Assembly (NCBI GenBank): GCA_920105625.2
Contig: OV050030.1
Coordinates: forward strand, 254,355,889 to 254,419,888
From: Clusia tigrina
Taxonomy: Eukaryota; Arthropoda; Insecta; Diptera; Clusiidae
DNA: 64,000 nucleotides
Reading direction: 5' to 3'
Under the pieces are notes generated by a model. That model searched no databases, was not told where the DNA came from, and saw only the letters and a program-made list of their open reading frames with translations. The first letter of the stretch is position 1, and each line of letters begins with the position of its first letter. The position numbers and the translations under genes are program-made. Below are positions 1 through 13,321 of this stretch, one piece after another.

Positions 1-196
1 CAAGAGGCTCGAGTACTTTATTCTTACAAAATTTCAAGGTTTTATGACGCTCCAGTAAAAAGTTACAAGCATTTGTATGTTGCAAACTTTGATAGGTGTA
101 GGACGTACCGTATAGAAGTTAGGACCATTTGAAGTTTTATCAGTGTTTGATTTGGGACTCAAGGGTAGCATAGCTTTGAGAGATAGCTTAAATTGA
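1..196 (+). repeat. Reference satellite monomer (subfamily 1), 196 bp
   Basis: This defines the phase used in all other entries. Landmarks in order are an XhoI-type CTCGAG at 8-13 overlapping an AGTACT (ScaI) at 12-17, the tract ACAAAATTTCAAGG near 27-40, GACGCTCCAG near 46-55, GTTACAAGCATTTG near 62-75, GGACGTACCGTATAG near 101-115, GGGACTCAAGGG near 154-165, and two copies of TAGCTT 13 bp apart near 171 and 184. The consensus is about 37% GC. Position 19 is T or A (CTTTATTG or CTTAATTG), and in region 1 these two forms largely alternate, which suggests an older dimeric organisation. Confidence 0.95.
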
Positions 197-3100
197 CAAG
201 AGGCTCGAGTACTTAATTGTTACAAAATTTCAAGGTTTTATGACGCTCCAGTAAAAAGTTACAAGCATTTGTATGTTGCAAACTTTGATAGGTGTAGGAC
301 GTTCCGTATAAAAGTTAGAGCGATTTGAAGTTTTATCAGTGTTTGATTTGGGACTCAAGGGTAGCATAGCTTTGAGCGATAGCTTAAATTGACAAGAGGC
401 TAGAGTACTTTATTGTTACAAAATTTCAAGGTTTTATGACGCTCCAGTAAAAAGTTACAAGCATTTGTATGTTGCAAACTTTGATAGGTGTAGGACGTAC
501 CGTATAGAAGTTAGGGCCATTTGAAGTTTTATCAGTGTTTGATTTGGGACTCAGGGGTGGCATAGCTTTGAGCGATAGCTTAAATTGACAAGAGGCTCGA
601 GTACTTAATTGTTACACAATTTGAAGGCTTTATGACGCTCCAGTAAAAAGTTACAAGCATTTGTATGTTGCAAACTTTGATAGGTGTATTACGTACCGTA
701 TATAAGTTAGGGCCATTTGAAGTTTTATCAGTGTTTGATTTGGGACTCATGGGTAGCATAGCTTTGAGCGATAGCTTAAATTGACAAGAGGCTCGAGTAC
801 TTTATTGTTACAAAATTTCAAGGTTTTATGACGCCCCAGTTAATAGTTACAAGCATTTGTATGTTGCAAACTTTGATAGGTGTAGGACGTACCGTATAGA
901 ATTTAGAGCCATTTGAAGTTTTATCAGTGTTTGATTTGGGACTTAAGGGTAGCATAGCTTTGAGCGATAGCTTAAATTGACAAGAGGCTTAAGTGCTTTA
1001 ATGTTACAAAATTTTAAGGATTTATGACGCTCCAGTAAAAAGTTACAAGCCTTTCTATGTTGCAAACTTTGATAGGTGTAGGACGTATCGTATAGAAGTT
1101 AGGGCCATTTGAAGTTTTATCAGTGTTTGATTTGGGACTCAAGGGTAGCATAGCTTTGAGAGATAGCTTAAATTGACAAGAGGCTCGAGTACTTAATTGT
1201 TACAAAATTTCAAGGTTTTATGACGCTCCAGTAAAAAGTTACAAGCATTTGTATGTTGCAAACTTTGATAGGTGTAGGACGTACCGTATAAAAGTTAGAG
1301 CCATTTGAAGTTTTATCAGTGTTTGATTTGGGACTCAAGGGTAGCATATCTTTGAGCGATAGCTTAAATTGACAAGAGGCTCGAGTACTTTATTGTTACA
1401 AAATTTCAAGGTTTTATGACGCTCCAGTAAAAAGTTACAAGCATTTATATGTTGCAAACTTTGATAGGTGTAGGACGTACCGTATAGAAGTTAGGGCCAT
1501 TTGAAATTTATCAGTGTTTGATTTGGGACTCAAGGGTAGCATAGCTTTGAGCGATAGCTTAAATTGACAAGAGGCTCGAGTACTTAATTGTTACAAAATT
1601 TCAAGGTTTTATGACGCTCCAGTAAAAGTTACAAGCATTTGTATGTTGCAAACTTTGATAGGTGTAGGACGTACCGTATAGAAGTTAGAACAATTTGAAG
1701 TTTTATCAGTGTTTGATTTGGGACTCAAGGGTAGCATAGCTTTGAGCGATAGCTTAAATTGACAAGAGGCTCGAGTACTTTATTGTTACAAAATTTCAAG
1801 CTTTTATGACGCTCCAGTAAAAAGTTACAAGCATTTGTATGTTGCAAACTTTGATAGGTGTAGGACGTACCGTATAGAAGTTAGGGCCATTTGAAGTTTT
1901 ATCAGTGTTTGATTTGGGACTCAAGGGTAGCATAGGTTTGAGCGATAGCTTAAATTGACAAGAGGCTCGAGTACTTAATTGTTACACAATTTCAAGGTTT
2001 TATGACGCTCCAGTAAAAAGTTACAAGCATTTGTATGTTGCAAACTTTGATAGGTGTTGGACGTACCGTATAGAAGTTAGAGCAATTTGAAGTTTTATCA
2101 GTGTTTGATTTGGGACTCAAGGGTAGCATAGCTTTGAGCGATAGCTTAAATTGACAAGAGGCTCGAGTACTTTATTGTTACAAAATTTCAAGGTTTTATG
2201 ACGCTCCAGTAAAAAGTTACAAGCATTTGTATGTTGCAAACTTTGATAGGTGTAGGACGTACCGTATAGAAGTTAGGGCCATTTGAAGTTTTATCAGTGT
2301 TTGATCTGGGACTCAGGGGTGGCATAGCTTTGAGCGATAGCGTAAATTGACAAGAGGCTTGAGTACTTAATTGTTACACAATTTGAAGGTTTTATGACGC
2401 TCCAGTAAAAAGTTACAAGCATTTATATGTTGCAAACTTTGATAGGTGTAGGACGTATCGTATAGAAGTTAGGTCCATTTGAAATTTATCAGTGTTTGAT
2501 TTGGGACTCAAGGGTAGCATAGGTTTGAGCGATAGCTTAAATTGACAAGAGGCTCGAGTACTTAATTGTTACAAAATTTCAAGGTTTTATGACGCTCCAG
2601 TAAAAGTTACAAGCATTTGTATGTTGCAAACTTTGATAGGTGTAGGACGTACCGTATAGAAGTTAGAGCAATTTGAAGTTTTATCAGTGTTTGATTTGGG
2701 ACTCAAGGGTAGCATAGCTTTGAGCGATAGCTTAAATTGACAAGAGGCTCGAGTACTTTATTGTTACAAAATTTCAAGGTTTTATGACGCTCCAGTAAAA
2801 AGTTACAAGCATTTGTATGTTGCAAACTTTGATAGGTGTAGGACGTACCGTATAGAAGTTAGGGCCATTTGAAGTTTTATCAGTGTTTGATTTGGGACTC
2901 AAGGGTAGCATAGCTTTGAGCGATAGCTTAAATTGACAAGAGGCTCGAGTACTTTATTGTTACAAAATTTCAAGGTTTTATGACGCTCCAGTAAAAAGTT
3001 ACAAGCATTTGTATGCTGCAAACTTTGATAGGTGTAGGACGTACCGTATAGAAGTTAGGGCCATTTGAAGTTTTATCAGTGTTTGATTTGGGACTCAAGG

Positions 3101-6100
3101 GTAACATAGGTTTGAGCGATAACTTAAATTGACAAGAGGCTCGAATACTTTATTGTTACAAAATTTCAAGGTTTTATGACGCTCCAGTAAAAAGTTACAA
3201 GCATTTGTATGTTGCAAACTTTGATAGGTGTAGGACGTACCGTATAGAAGTTAGGGCCATTTGAAGTTTTATCAGTGTTTGATTTGGGACTCAAGGATAG
3301 CATAGCTTTGAGCGATAGCTTAAATTGACAGGAGGTTCGAGTACTTTATTGTTACAAAATTTCAAGGTTTTATGACGCTCCAATAAAAAGTTACAAGCAT
3401 TTGTATGTTGCAAACTTTGATAGTTGTAGGACGTATCGTATAGAAGTTAGAGCTATTTGAAGTTTTATAAGTGTTTGATTTGGGACTCAAGGGTAGCATA
3501 GCTTTGAGCGATAGCTTAAATTGACAAGAGGCTCGAGTACTTTATTCTTACAAAATTTCAAGGTTTTATGACGCTCCAGTAAAAAGTTACAAGCCTTTGT
3601 ATGTTGCAAACTTTGATAGGTGTAGGACGTACCGTATAGAAGTTAGGGCCATTTGAAGTTTTATCAGTGTTTGATTTGGGACTCAAGGGTAGCATAGCTT
3701 TGAGAGATAGCTTAAATTGACAAGAAGCTCGAGTACTTAATTGTTACAAAATTTCAAAGTTTTATGACGCTCCAGTAAAAAGTTACAAGCATTTGTATGT
3801 TGCAAACTTTGATAGGTGTAGGACGTACCGTATAAAAGTTAGAGCCATTTGAAGTTTTATCAGTGTTTGATTTGGGACTCAAGGGTAGCATAGATTTGAG
3901 CGATAGCTTAAATTGACAAGAGGCTAGAGTACTTTATTGTTAGAAAATTTCAAGGTTTTATGACGCTCCAGTAAAAATTTACAAGCATTTGTATGTTGCA
4001 AACTTTGATAGGTGTAGGACGTACCGTATAGAAGTTAGGGCCATTTGAAGTTTTATCAGTGTTTGATTTGGGACTCAGGGGTGGCATAGCTTTGAGCGAT
4101 AGCTTAAATTGACAAGAGGCTCGAGTACTTAATTGTTACACAATTTGAAGGTTTTATGACGCTCCAGTAAAAAGTTACAAGCATTTGTATGTTGCAAACT
4201 TTGATAGGTGTAGGACGTACCATATATAAGTTAGGGCCATTTGAAGTTTTATCAGTGTTTGATTTGGGACTCAAGGGTAGCATAGCTTTGAGCGATAGCT
4301 TAAATTGACAAGAGGCTCGAGTACTTTATTGTTACAAAATTTCAAGGTTTTATGACGCCCCAGTTAATAGTTACAAGCAATTGTATGTTGCAAACTTTGA
4401 TAGGTGTAGGACGTACCGTATAGAAGTTAGAGCCATTTGAAGTTTTATCAGTGTTTGATTTGGGACTCAAGGGTAGCATAGCTTTGAGCGATAACTTAAA
4501 TTGACAAGAGGCTTAAGCACTTTATTGTTACAAAATTTTAAGGATTTATGACGCTCCAGTAAAAAGTTACAAGCATTTGTATGTTGCAAACTTTGATAGG
4601 TGTAGGACGTACCGTATATAAGTTAGGGCCATTTGAAGTTTTATCAGTGTTTGATTTGGGACTCAAGGGTAGCATAGCTTTGAGCGATAGCTTAAATTGA
4701 CAAGAGGCTCGAGTACTTTATTCTTACAAAATTTCAAGGTTTTATGACGCTCCAGTAAAAAGTTACAAGCCTTTGTATGTTGCAAACTTTGATAGGTGTA
4801 GGATGTACCGTATAGAAGTTAGGGCCATTTGAAGTTTTATCAGTGTTTGATTTAGGACTCAAGGGTAGCATAGCTTTGAGAGATAGCTTAAATTGACAAG
4901 AGGCTCGAGTACTTAATTGTTACAAAATTTCAAGGTTTTATGACGCTCCAGTAAAAAGTTACAAGCATTTGTATGTTGCAAACTTTGATAGGTGTAGGAC
5001 GTACCGTATAGAAGTTAGGGCCATTTGAAGTTTTATCAGTGTTTGATTTGGGACTCAGGGGTGGCATAGCTTTGAGCGATAACTTAAATTGACAAGAGGC
5101 TTAAGTACTTTATTGTTACAAAATTTTAAGGATTTATGACGCTCCAGTAAAAAGTTACAAGCATTTGTATGTTGCAAACTTTGATAGGTGTAGGATGTAC
5201 CGTATAGAAGTTAGGGCCAGTTGAAGTTTTATCAGTGTTTGCTTTGGGACTCAAGGGTAGCATAGCTTTGAGCGATAGCTTAAATTGACAAGAGGCTCGA
5301 GTACTTAATTGTTATAAAATTTCAAGTTTTTCTGACGCTCCAGTAAAAAGTTACAAGCATTTGTATGTTGCAAACTTTGATAGGTTTGGGAAGTACCGTA
5401 TAGAAGTTAGGGCCATTTGAAGTTTTTTCAGTGTTTGATTTGGGACTCAAGGATAGCATAGCTTTGAGCGATAGCTTAAATTGACAAGAGGTTCGAGTAC
5501 TTTATTGTTACAAAATTTCAAGGTTTTATGACGCTCCAATAAAAAGTTACAAGCATTTGTATGTTGCAAACTTTGATAGGTGTAGGACGTACCGTATATA
5601 AGTTAGGGCCATTTGAAGTTTTATCAGTGTTTGATTTGGGACTCAAGGGTAGCATAGCTTTGAGCGATAGCTTAAATTGACAAGAGGCTCGAGTACTTTA
5701 TTCTTACAAAATTTCAAGGTTTTATGACGCTCCAGTAAAAAGTTACAAGCCTTTGTATGTTGCAAACTTTGATAGGTGTAGGACGTACCGTATAGAAGTT
5801 AGGGCCATTTGAAGTTTTATCAGTGTTTGATTTAGGAGTCAAGGGTAGCATAGCTTTGAGAGATAGCTTAAATTGACAAGAGGCTCGAGTACTTAATTGT
5901 TACAAAATTTCAAGGTTTTATGACGCTCCAGTAAAAAGTTACAAGCATTTGTATGTTGCAAACTTTGATAGGTGTAGGACGTACCGTATAGAAGTTAGGG
6001 CCATTTGAAGTTTTATCAGTGTTTGATTTGGGACTCAGGGGTGGAATAGCTTTGAGCGATAGCTTAAATTGACAAGAGGCTCGAGTACTTAATTGTTACA

Positions 6101-6268
6101 CAATTTGAAGGTTTTATGACGCTCCAGTAAAAAGTTACAAGCATTTGTATGTTGCAAGCTTTGATAGGTGTAGGACGTACCGTATATAAGTTAGGGCCAC
6201 TTGAAGTTTTATCAGTGTTTCATTTGGGACTCAAGGGTAGCATAGCTTTGAGCGATAGCTTAAATTGA
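1..6268 (+). repeat. Subfamily 1 satellite, loosely ordered, no clean HOR
   Basis: About 32 monomers, mostly alternating between CTTTATTG and CTTAATTG forms. Marked variants recur irregularly. A monomer with CCCCAGTTAATAG followed by one with CTTAAG occurs at 785-1176 and 4309-4700. Monomers ending in CTCAGGGGTGG occur near 553, 2307, 4077, 5054 and 6037. A shortened junction GAAATTTATCAG occurs near 1504 and 2483 (979 bp apart, five monomers less 1 bp), each followed by a 195-bp monomer with CCAGTAAAAGTT. This looks like a mosaic of degraded HOR copies. No gene or other element is visible. Confidence 0.85.
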
Positions 6269-7052
6269 CAAGAGGCTCGAGTACTTTATTGTTACAAAAT
6301 TTCAAGGTTTTATGACGCCCCAGATAATAGTTACAAGCATTTGTATGTTGCAAACTTTGCTAGGTGTAGGACGTACCGTATAGAAGTTAGAGCCATTTGA
6401 AGTTTTATCAGTGTTTGATTTGGGACTCAAGGGTAGCATAGCTTTGAGCGATAACTTAAATTGACAAGAGGCTTAAGTACTTTATTGTTACAAAATTTTA
6501 AGGATTTATGACGCTCCAGTAAAAAGTTACAAGTATTTGTATGTTGCAAACTTTGATAGGTGTAGGATGTACCGTATAGATGTTAGGGCCAGTTGAAGTT
6601 TTATCAGTGTTTGCTTTGGGACTCAAGGGTAGCATAGCTTTGAGCGATAGCTTAAATTGACAAGAGGCTCGAGTACTTAATTGTTATAAAATTTCAAGTT
6701 TTTCTGACGCTCCAGTAAAAAGTTACAAGCATTTGTATCTTGCAAACTTTGATAGGTGTGGGATGTACCGTATAGAAGTTAGGGCCATTTGAAGTTTTTT
6801 CATTGTTTGATTTGGGACTCAAGGATAGCATAGCTTTGAGCGATAGCTTAAATTGACAAGAGGTTCGAGTACTTTATTGTTACAAAATTTCAAGGTTTTA
6901 TGACGCTCCAATAAAAAGTTACAAGCATTTGTATGTTGCAAACTTTGATAGGTGTAGAACGTACCGTATATAAGTTAGGGCCATTTGAAGTTTTATCAGT
7001 GTTTGATTTGGGACTCAAGGGTAGCATAGCTTTGAGAGATAGCTTAAATTGA
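6269..7052 (+). repeat. Four-monomer cassette, copy 1
   Basis: Four consecutive marked monomers define the cassette. The first has GACGCCCCAG followed here by ATAATAG. The second has CTTAAG in place of the XhoI site and TTTTAAGGATTTATG. The third has AAGTTTTTCTGACG. The fourth begins GAGGTTCGAG and contains CCAATAAAAAG. The order is kept although the monomers on either side differ between copies. Confidence 0.85.
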
Positions 7053-7640
7053 CAAGAGGCTCGAGTACTTAATTGTTACAAAATTTCAAGGTTTTATGAC
7101 GCTCCAGTAAAAAGTTACAAGCATTTGTATGTTGCAAACTTTGATAGGTGTAGGACGTACCGTATAAAAGTTAGAGCCATTTGAAGTTTTATCAGTGTTT
7201 GATTTGGGACTCAAGGGTAGCAAAGCTTTGAGCGATAGCTTAAATTGACAAGAGGCTAGAGTACTTTATTGTTACAAAATTTCAAGGTTTTATGACGCTC
7301 CAGTAAAAAGTTACAAGCATTTGTATGTTGCAAACTTTGATAGGTGTAGGACGTACCGTATAGAAGTTAGGGCCATTTGAAGTTTTATCAGTGTTTGATT
7401 TGGGACTCAGGGGTGGCATAGCTTTGAGCGATAGCTTAAATTGACGAGAGGCTCGAGTATTTTATTGTTACAAAATCTCAAGTTTTTATGACGCTCCAGT
7501 AAAAAGTTACAAGCATTTGAATATTGCAAACTTTGATAGGTGTAGGACGTACCATATAGAAGTTAGGGCCATTTGAAGTTTTATCAGTGTTTGATTTGGG
7601 ACTCAAGGGTAGCATAGCTTTGAGCGATAGCTTAAATTGA

Positions 7641-8424
7641 CAAGAGGCTCGAGTACTTTATTGTTACAAAATTTCAAGGTTTTATGACGCCCCAGTTAAT
7701 AGTTACAAGCATTTGTATGTTGCAAACTTTGATAGGTGTAGGACGTACCGTATAGAAGTTAGAGCCATTTGAAGTTTTATCTGTGTTTGATTTGGGACTC
7801 AAGGGTAGCATAGCTTTGAGCGATAACTTAAATTGACAAGAGGCTTAAGTACTTTATTGTTACAAAATTTTAAGGATTTATGACGCTCCAGTAAAAAGTT
7901 ACAAGCATTTGTATGTTGCAAACTTTGATAGGTGTAGGATGTACCGTATAGAAGTTAGGGCCAGTTGAAGTTTTATTAGTGTTTGCTTTGGGACTCAAGG
8001 GTAGCATAGCTTTGAGCGATAGCTTAAATTGACAAGAGGCTCGAGTACTTAATTGTTATAAAATTTCAAGTTTTTCTGACGCTCCAGTAAAAAGTTACAA
8101 GCATTTGTATGTTGCAAACTTTGATAGGTGTGGGATGTACCGTATAGAAGTTAGGGCCATTTAAAGTTTTTTCAGTGTTTGATTTGGGACTCAAGGATAG
8201 CTTAGCTTTGAGCGATAGCTTAAATTGACAAGAGGTTCGAGTACTTTATTGTTACAAAATTTCAAGGTTTTATGACGCTCCAATAAAAAGTTACAAGCAT
8301 TTGTATGTTGCAAACTTTGATAGTTGTAGGACGTATCGTATAGAAGTTAGAGCCATTTGAAGTTTTATAAGTGTTTGATTTGGGACTCAAGGGTAGCACA
8401 GCTTTGAGCGATAGCTTAAATTGA
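7641..8424 (+). repeat. Four-monomer cassette, copy 2
   Basis: The same ordered set of four marked monomers (CCCCAG, CTTAAG, TTTTTCTGACG, GGTTCG with CCAATAAAAAG) lies exactly 1,372 bp (seven monomers) after copy 1. The three monomers in between are not the same type as those preceding copy 1, so this is a conserved core and not a full seven-monomer HOR. Confidence 0.85.
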
Positions 8425-9600
8425 CAAGAGGCTCGAGTACTTTATTGTTACAAAATTTCAAGGTTTTATGACGCTCCAGTAAAAAGTTACAAGCCTTTGT
8501 ATGTTGCAAACTTTGATAGGTGTAGGACGTACCATATAGAAGTTATGGCCATTTGAAGTTTTATCAATGTTCGATTTGGGACTCAAGGGTAGCATAGCTT
8601 TGAGAGATAGCTTAAATTGACAAGAGGCTCGAGTACTTAATTGTTACAAAATTTCAAGGTTTTATGACGCTCCAGTAAAAAGTTACAAGCATTTGTATGT
8701 TGCAAACTTTGATAGGTGTAGGACGTACCGTATAAAAGTTAGAGCAATTTGAAGTTTTATCAGTGTTTGATTTGGGACTCAAGGGTAGCATAGCTTTGAG
8801 CGATAGCTTAAATTGACAAGAGGCTCGAGTACTTTATTGTTACAAAATTTCAAGGTTTTATGACGCTCCAGTAAAAAGTTACAAGCATTTGTATGTTGCA
8901 AACTTTGATAGGTGTAGGACGTACCGTATAAAAGTTAGAGCCATTTGAAGTTTTATCAGTGTTTGATTTGGGACTCAAGGGTAGCATAGCTTTGAGCGAT
9001 AGCTTAAATTGACAAGAGGCTCGAGTACTTTATTGTTACAAAATTTCAAGGTTTTATGACGCTCCAGTAAAAAGTTACAAGCATTTGTATGTTGCAAACT
9101 TTGATAGGTGTAGGACGTACCGTATAAAAGTTAGAGCCATTTGAAGTTTTATCAGTGTTTGATTTGGGACTCAAGGGTAGCATAGCTTTGAGCGATAGCT
9201 TAAATTGACAAGAGGCTCGAGTACTTTATTGTTACAAAATTTCAAGGTTTTATGACGCTCCAGTAAAAAGTTACAAGCATTTGTATGTTGCAAACTTTGA
9301 TAGGTGTAGGACGTACCGTATAAAAGTTAGAGCAATTTGAAGTTTTATCAGTGTTTGATTTGGGACTCAAGGGTAGCATAGCTTTGAGCGATAGCTTAAA
9401 TTGACAAGAGGCTCGAGTACTTTATTGTTACAAAATTTCAAGGTTTTATGACGCTCCAGTAAAAAGTTACAAGCATTTGTATGTTGCAAACTTTGATAGG
9501 TGTAGGACGTACCGTATAGAAGTTAGGGCCACTTGAATTTTTATCAGTGTTTGATTTGGGACTCAAGGGTAGCATAGCTTTGAGCGATAGCTTAAATTGA
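8425..9600 (+). repeat. Spacer of six near-identical monomers between cassettes
   Basis: Between cassette copies 2 and 3 there are six monomers, more than the three between copies 1 and 2. Several in a row (about 8,816-9,600) share CTTTATTG and ATAAAAGTTAGAGC and are almost identical. This suggests recent amplification of a single monomer and breaks the T/A alternation seen elsewhere in region 1. Confidence 0.75.
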
Positions 9601-10384
9601 CAAGAGGCTCAAGTACTTTATTGTTACAAAATTTCAAGGTTTTATGACGCCCCAGTTAATAGTTACAAGCATTTGTATGTTGCAAACTTTGCTAGGTGTA
9701 GGACGTACCGTATAGAAGTTAGAGCCATTTGAAGTTTTATCAGTGTTTGATTTGGGACTCAAGGGTAGCATAGCTTTGAGCGATAACTTAAATTGACAAG
9801 AGGCTTAAGTACTTTATTGTTACAAAATTTTAAGGATTTATGACGCTCCAGTAAAAAGTTACAAGCATTTGTATGTTGCAAACTTTGATAGGTGTAGGAT
9901 GTACCGTATAGAAGTTAGGGCCAGTTGAAGTTTTATCAGTGTTTGCTTTGGGACTCAAGGGTAGCATAGCTTTGAGCGATAGCTTAAATTGACAAGAGGC
10001 TCGAGTACTTAATTGTTATAAAATTTCAAGTTTTTCTGACGCTCCAGTAAAAAGTTACAAGCATTTGTATGTTGCAAACTTTGATAGGTGTGGGATGTAC
10101 CGTATAGAAGTTAGGGCCATTTGAAGTTTTTTCATTGTTTGATTTGGGACTCAAGGATAGCATAGGTTTGAGCGATAGCTTAAATTGACAAGAGGTTCGA
10201 GTACTTTATTGTTACAAAATTTCAAGGTTTTATGACGCTCCAATAAAAAGTTACAAGCATTTGTATGTTGCAAACTTTGATAGGTGTAGGACGTATCGTA
10301 TATAAGTTAGGGCCATTTGAAGTTTTATCAGTGTTTGATTTGGGACTCAAGGGTAGCATAGCTTTGAGCGAAAGCTTAAATTGA
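9601..10384 (+). repeat. Four-monomer cassette, copy 3
   Basis: Ordered monomers with CCCCAGTTAATAG, CTTAAG, TTTTTCTGACG and GGTTCG with CCAATAAAAAG, lying 1,960 bp (ten monomers) after copy 2. The first monomer has CTCAAG at the XhoI position, a CpG-to-CpA change. Confidence 0.85.
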
Positions 10385-10776
10385 CAAGAGGCTCGAGTAC
10401 TTTATTCTTACAAAATTTCAAGGTTTTATGACGCTCCAGTAAAAAGTTAAAAGCCTTTGTATGTTGCAAACTTTGATAGGTGTAGGACGTACCGTATAGA
10501 AGTTAGGGCCATTTGAAGTTTTATCAGTGTTTGATTTAGGACTCAAGGGTAGCATAGCTTTGAGAGATAGCTTAAATTGACAAGAGGCTCGAGTACTTAA
10601 TTGTTACAAAATTTCAAGGTTTTATGACGCTCCAGTAAAAAGTTACAAGCATTTGTATGTTGCAAACTTTGATAGGTGTAGGACGTACCGTATAAAAGTT
10701 AGAGCCATTTGAAGTTTTATCAGTGTTTGATTTGGGACTCAAGGGTAGCATAGCTTTGAGCGATAGCTTAAATTGT

Positions 10777-13321
10777 CAAGAGGCTAGAGTACTTTATTGT
10801 TACAAAATTTCAAGGTTTTATGACGCTCCAGTAAAAAGTTACAAGCATTTGTATGTTGCAAACTTTGATAGGTGTAGGACGTACCGTATAGAAGTTAGGG
10901 CCATTTGAAGTTTTAGCAGTGTTTGATTTGGGACTCAGGGGTGGTATAGCTTTGAGCGATAGCTTAAATTGACAAGAGGCTCGAGTATTTTATTGTTACA
11001 AAATCTCAAGTTTTTATGACGCTCCAGTAAAAAGTTACAAGCATTTGAATATTGCAAACTTTGATAGGTGTAGGACGAACCATATAGAAGTTAGGGCCAT
11101 TTGAAGTTTTATCAGTGTTTGATTTGGGACTCAAGGGTAGCATAGCTTTGAGCGATAGCTTAAATTGACAAGAGGCTCGAGTACTTTATTGTTACAAAAT
11201 TTCAAGGTTTTATGACGCCCCAGTTAATAGTTACAAGCATTTGTATGTTGCAAACTTTGATAGGTGTAGAACGTACCGTATAGAAGTTAGAGCCATTTGA
11301 AGTTTTATCAGTGTTTGATTTGGGACTCAAGGGTAGCATAGCTTTGAGCGATAACTTAAATTGACAAGAGGCTTAAGTACTTTATTGTTACAAAATTTTA
11401 AGGATTTATGACGCTCCAGTAAAAAGTTACAAGCATTTGTATGTTGCAAACTTTGATAGGTGTAGGATGTACCGTATAGAAGTTAGGGCCAGTTGAAGTT
11501 TTATCAGTGTTTGCTTTGGGACTCAAGGGTAGCATAGCTTTGAGCGATAACTTAAATTGACAAGAGGCTCGAGTACTTAATTGTTATAAAATTTCAAGTT
11601 TTTCTGACGCTCCAGTAAAAAGTTACAAGCATTTGTATGTTGCAAACTTTGATAGGTGTGGGATGTACCGTATAGAAGTTAGGGCCATTTGAAGTTTTTT
11701 CAGTGTTTGATTTGGGACTCAAGGATAGCATAGCTTTGAGCGATAGCTTAAATTGACAAGAGGTTCGAGTACTTTATTGTTACAAAATTTCAAGGTTTTA
11801 TGACGCTCCAATAAAAAGTTACAAGCATTTGTATGTTGCAAACTTTGATAGTTGTAGGACGTATCGTATAGAAGTTAGAGCCATTTGAAGTTTTATAAGT
11901 GTTTGATTTGGGACTCAAGGGTAGCACAGCTTTGAGCGATAGCTTAAATTGACAAGAGGCTCGAGTACTTTATTGTTACAAAATTTCAAGGTTTTATGAC
12001 GCTCCAGTAAAAAGTTACAAGCCTTTGTATGTTGCAAACTTTGATAGGTGTAGGACGTACCGTATAGAAGTTATGGCCATTTGAAGTTTTATCAATGTTT
12101 GATTTGGGACTCAAGGGTAGCATAGCTTTGAGAGATAGCTTAAATTGACAAGAGGCTCGAGTACTTAATTGTTACAAAATTTCAAGGTTTTATGACGCTC
12201 AAGTAAAAAGTTACAAGCATTTGTATGTTGCAAACTTTGATAGGTGTAGGACGTACCGTATAAAAGTTAGAGCCATTTGAAGTTTTATCAGTGTTTGATT
12301 TGGGACTCAAGGGTAGCATAGCTTTCAGCGATAGCTTAAATTGACAAGAGGCTCGAGTACTTTATTGTTACAAAATTTCAAGGTTTTATGACGCTCCAGT
12401 AAAAAGTTACAAGCATTTATATGTTGCAAACTTTGATAGGTGTAGGACGTACCGTATAGAAGTTAGGGCCATTTGAAATTTATCAGTGTTTGATTTGGGA
12501 CTCAAGGGTAGCATAGCTTTGAGCGATAGCTTAAATTGACAAGAGGCTCGAGTACTTAATTGTTACAAAATTTCAAGGTTTTATGACGTTCCAGTAAAAG
12601 TTACAAGCATTTGTATGTTGCAAACTTTGATAGGTGTAGGACGTACCGTATAGAAGTTAGAGCAATTTGAAGTTTTATCAGTGTTTGATTTGGGACTCAA
12701 GGGTAGCATAGCTTTGAGCGATAGCTTAAATTGACAAGAGGCTCGAGTACTTTATTGTTACAAAATTTCAAGGTTTTATGACGCTCCAGTAAAAAGTTAC
12801 AAGCATTTGTATGTTGCAAACTTTGATAGGTGTAGGACGTACCGTATAGAAGTTAGGGCCATTTGAACTTTTATTAGTGTATGATTTGGGACTCAAGGGT
12901 AGCATAGGTTTGAGCGATAGCTTAAATTGACAAGAGGCTCGAGTACTTAATTGTTACACAATTCCAAGGTTTTATGACGCTCCAGTAAAAAGTTACAAGC
13001 ATTTGTATGTTGCAAACTTTGATAGGTGTAGGACGTACCGTATATAAGTTAGGGTCATTTGAAGTTTTATCAGTGTTTGATTTGGGACTCAAGGGTAGCA
13101 TAGCTTTGAGCGATAGCTTAAATTGACAAGAGGCTCGAGTACTTTATTGTTACAAAATTTCAAGGTTTTATGACGCTCCATTAAAAGTTACAAGCCTTTG
13201 TATGTTGCAAACTTTGATAGGTGTAGGACGTACCGTATAGAAGTTAGGGCCATTTGAAGTTTTATCAGTGTTTGATTTGGGACTCAAGGGTAGCATAGCT
13301 TTGAGCGATAGCTTAAATTGT
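10777..13321 (+). repeat. 13-monomer HOR (2,545 bp), copy 1
   Basis: Begins with a monomer carrying CTAGAGTAC after AATTGTCAAG, then one with CTCGAGTATTTTATTG and AAATCTCAAG, then the four-monomer cassette (11,169-11,952). Later come monomers with GCTCAAGTAAAAAG, GAAATTTATCAG, GACGTTCCAGTAAAAG and CCATTAAAAG. The length is 13 x 196 less three single-base deletions, which match the three shortened sites seen. The upstream monomer (10,580-10,776) differs from the last monomer of this copy, which places the duplication edge close to 10,777. Confidence 0.9.
11169..11952 (+). repeat. Four-monomer cassette, copy 4 (inside 13-mer copy 1)
   Basis: CCCCAGTTAATAG, CTTAAG, TTTTTCTGACG and GGTTCG/CCAATAAAAAG monomers in the usual order, 1,568 bp (eight monomers) after cassette copy 3. 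Confidence 0.85.
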
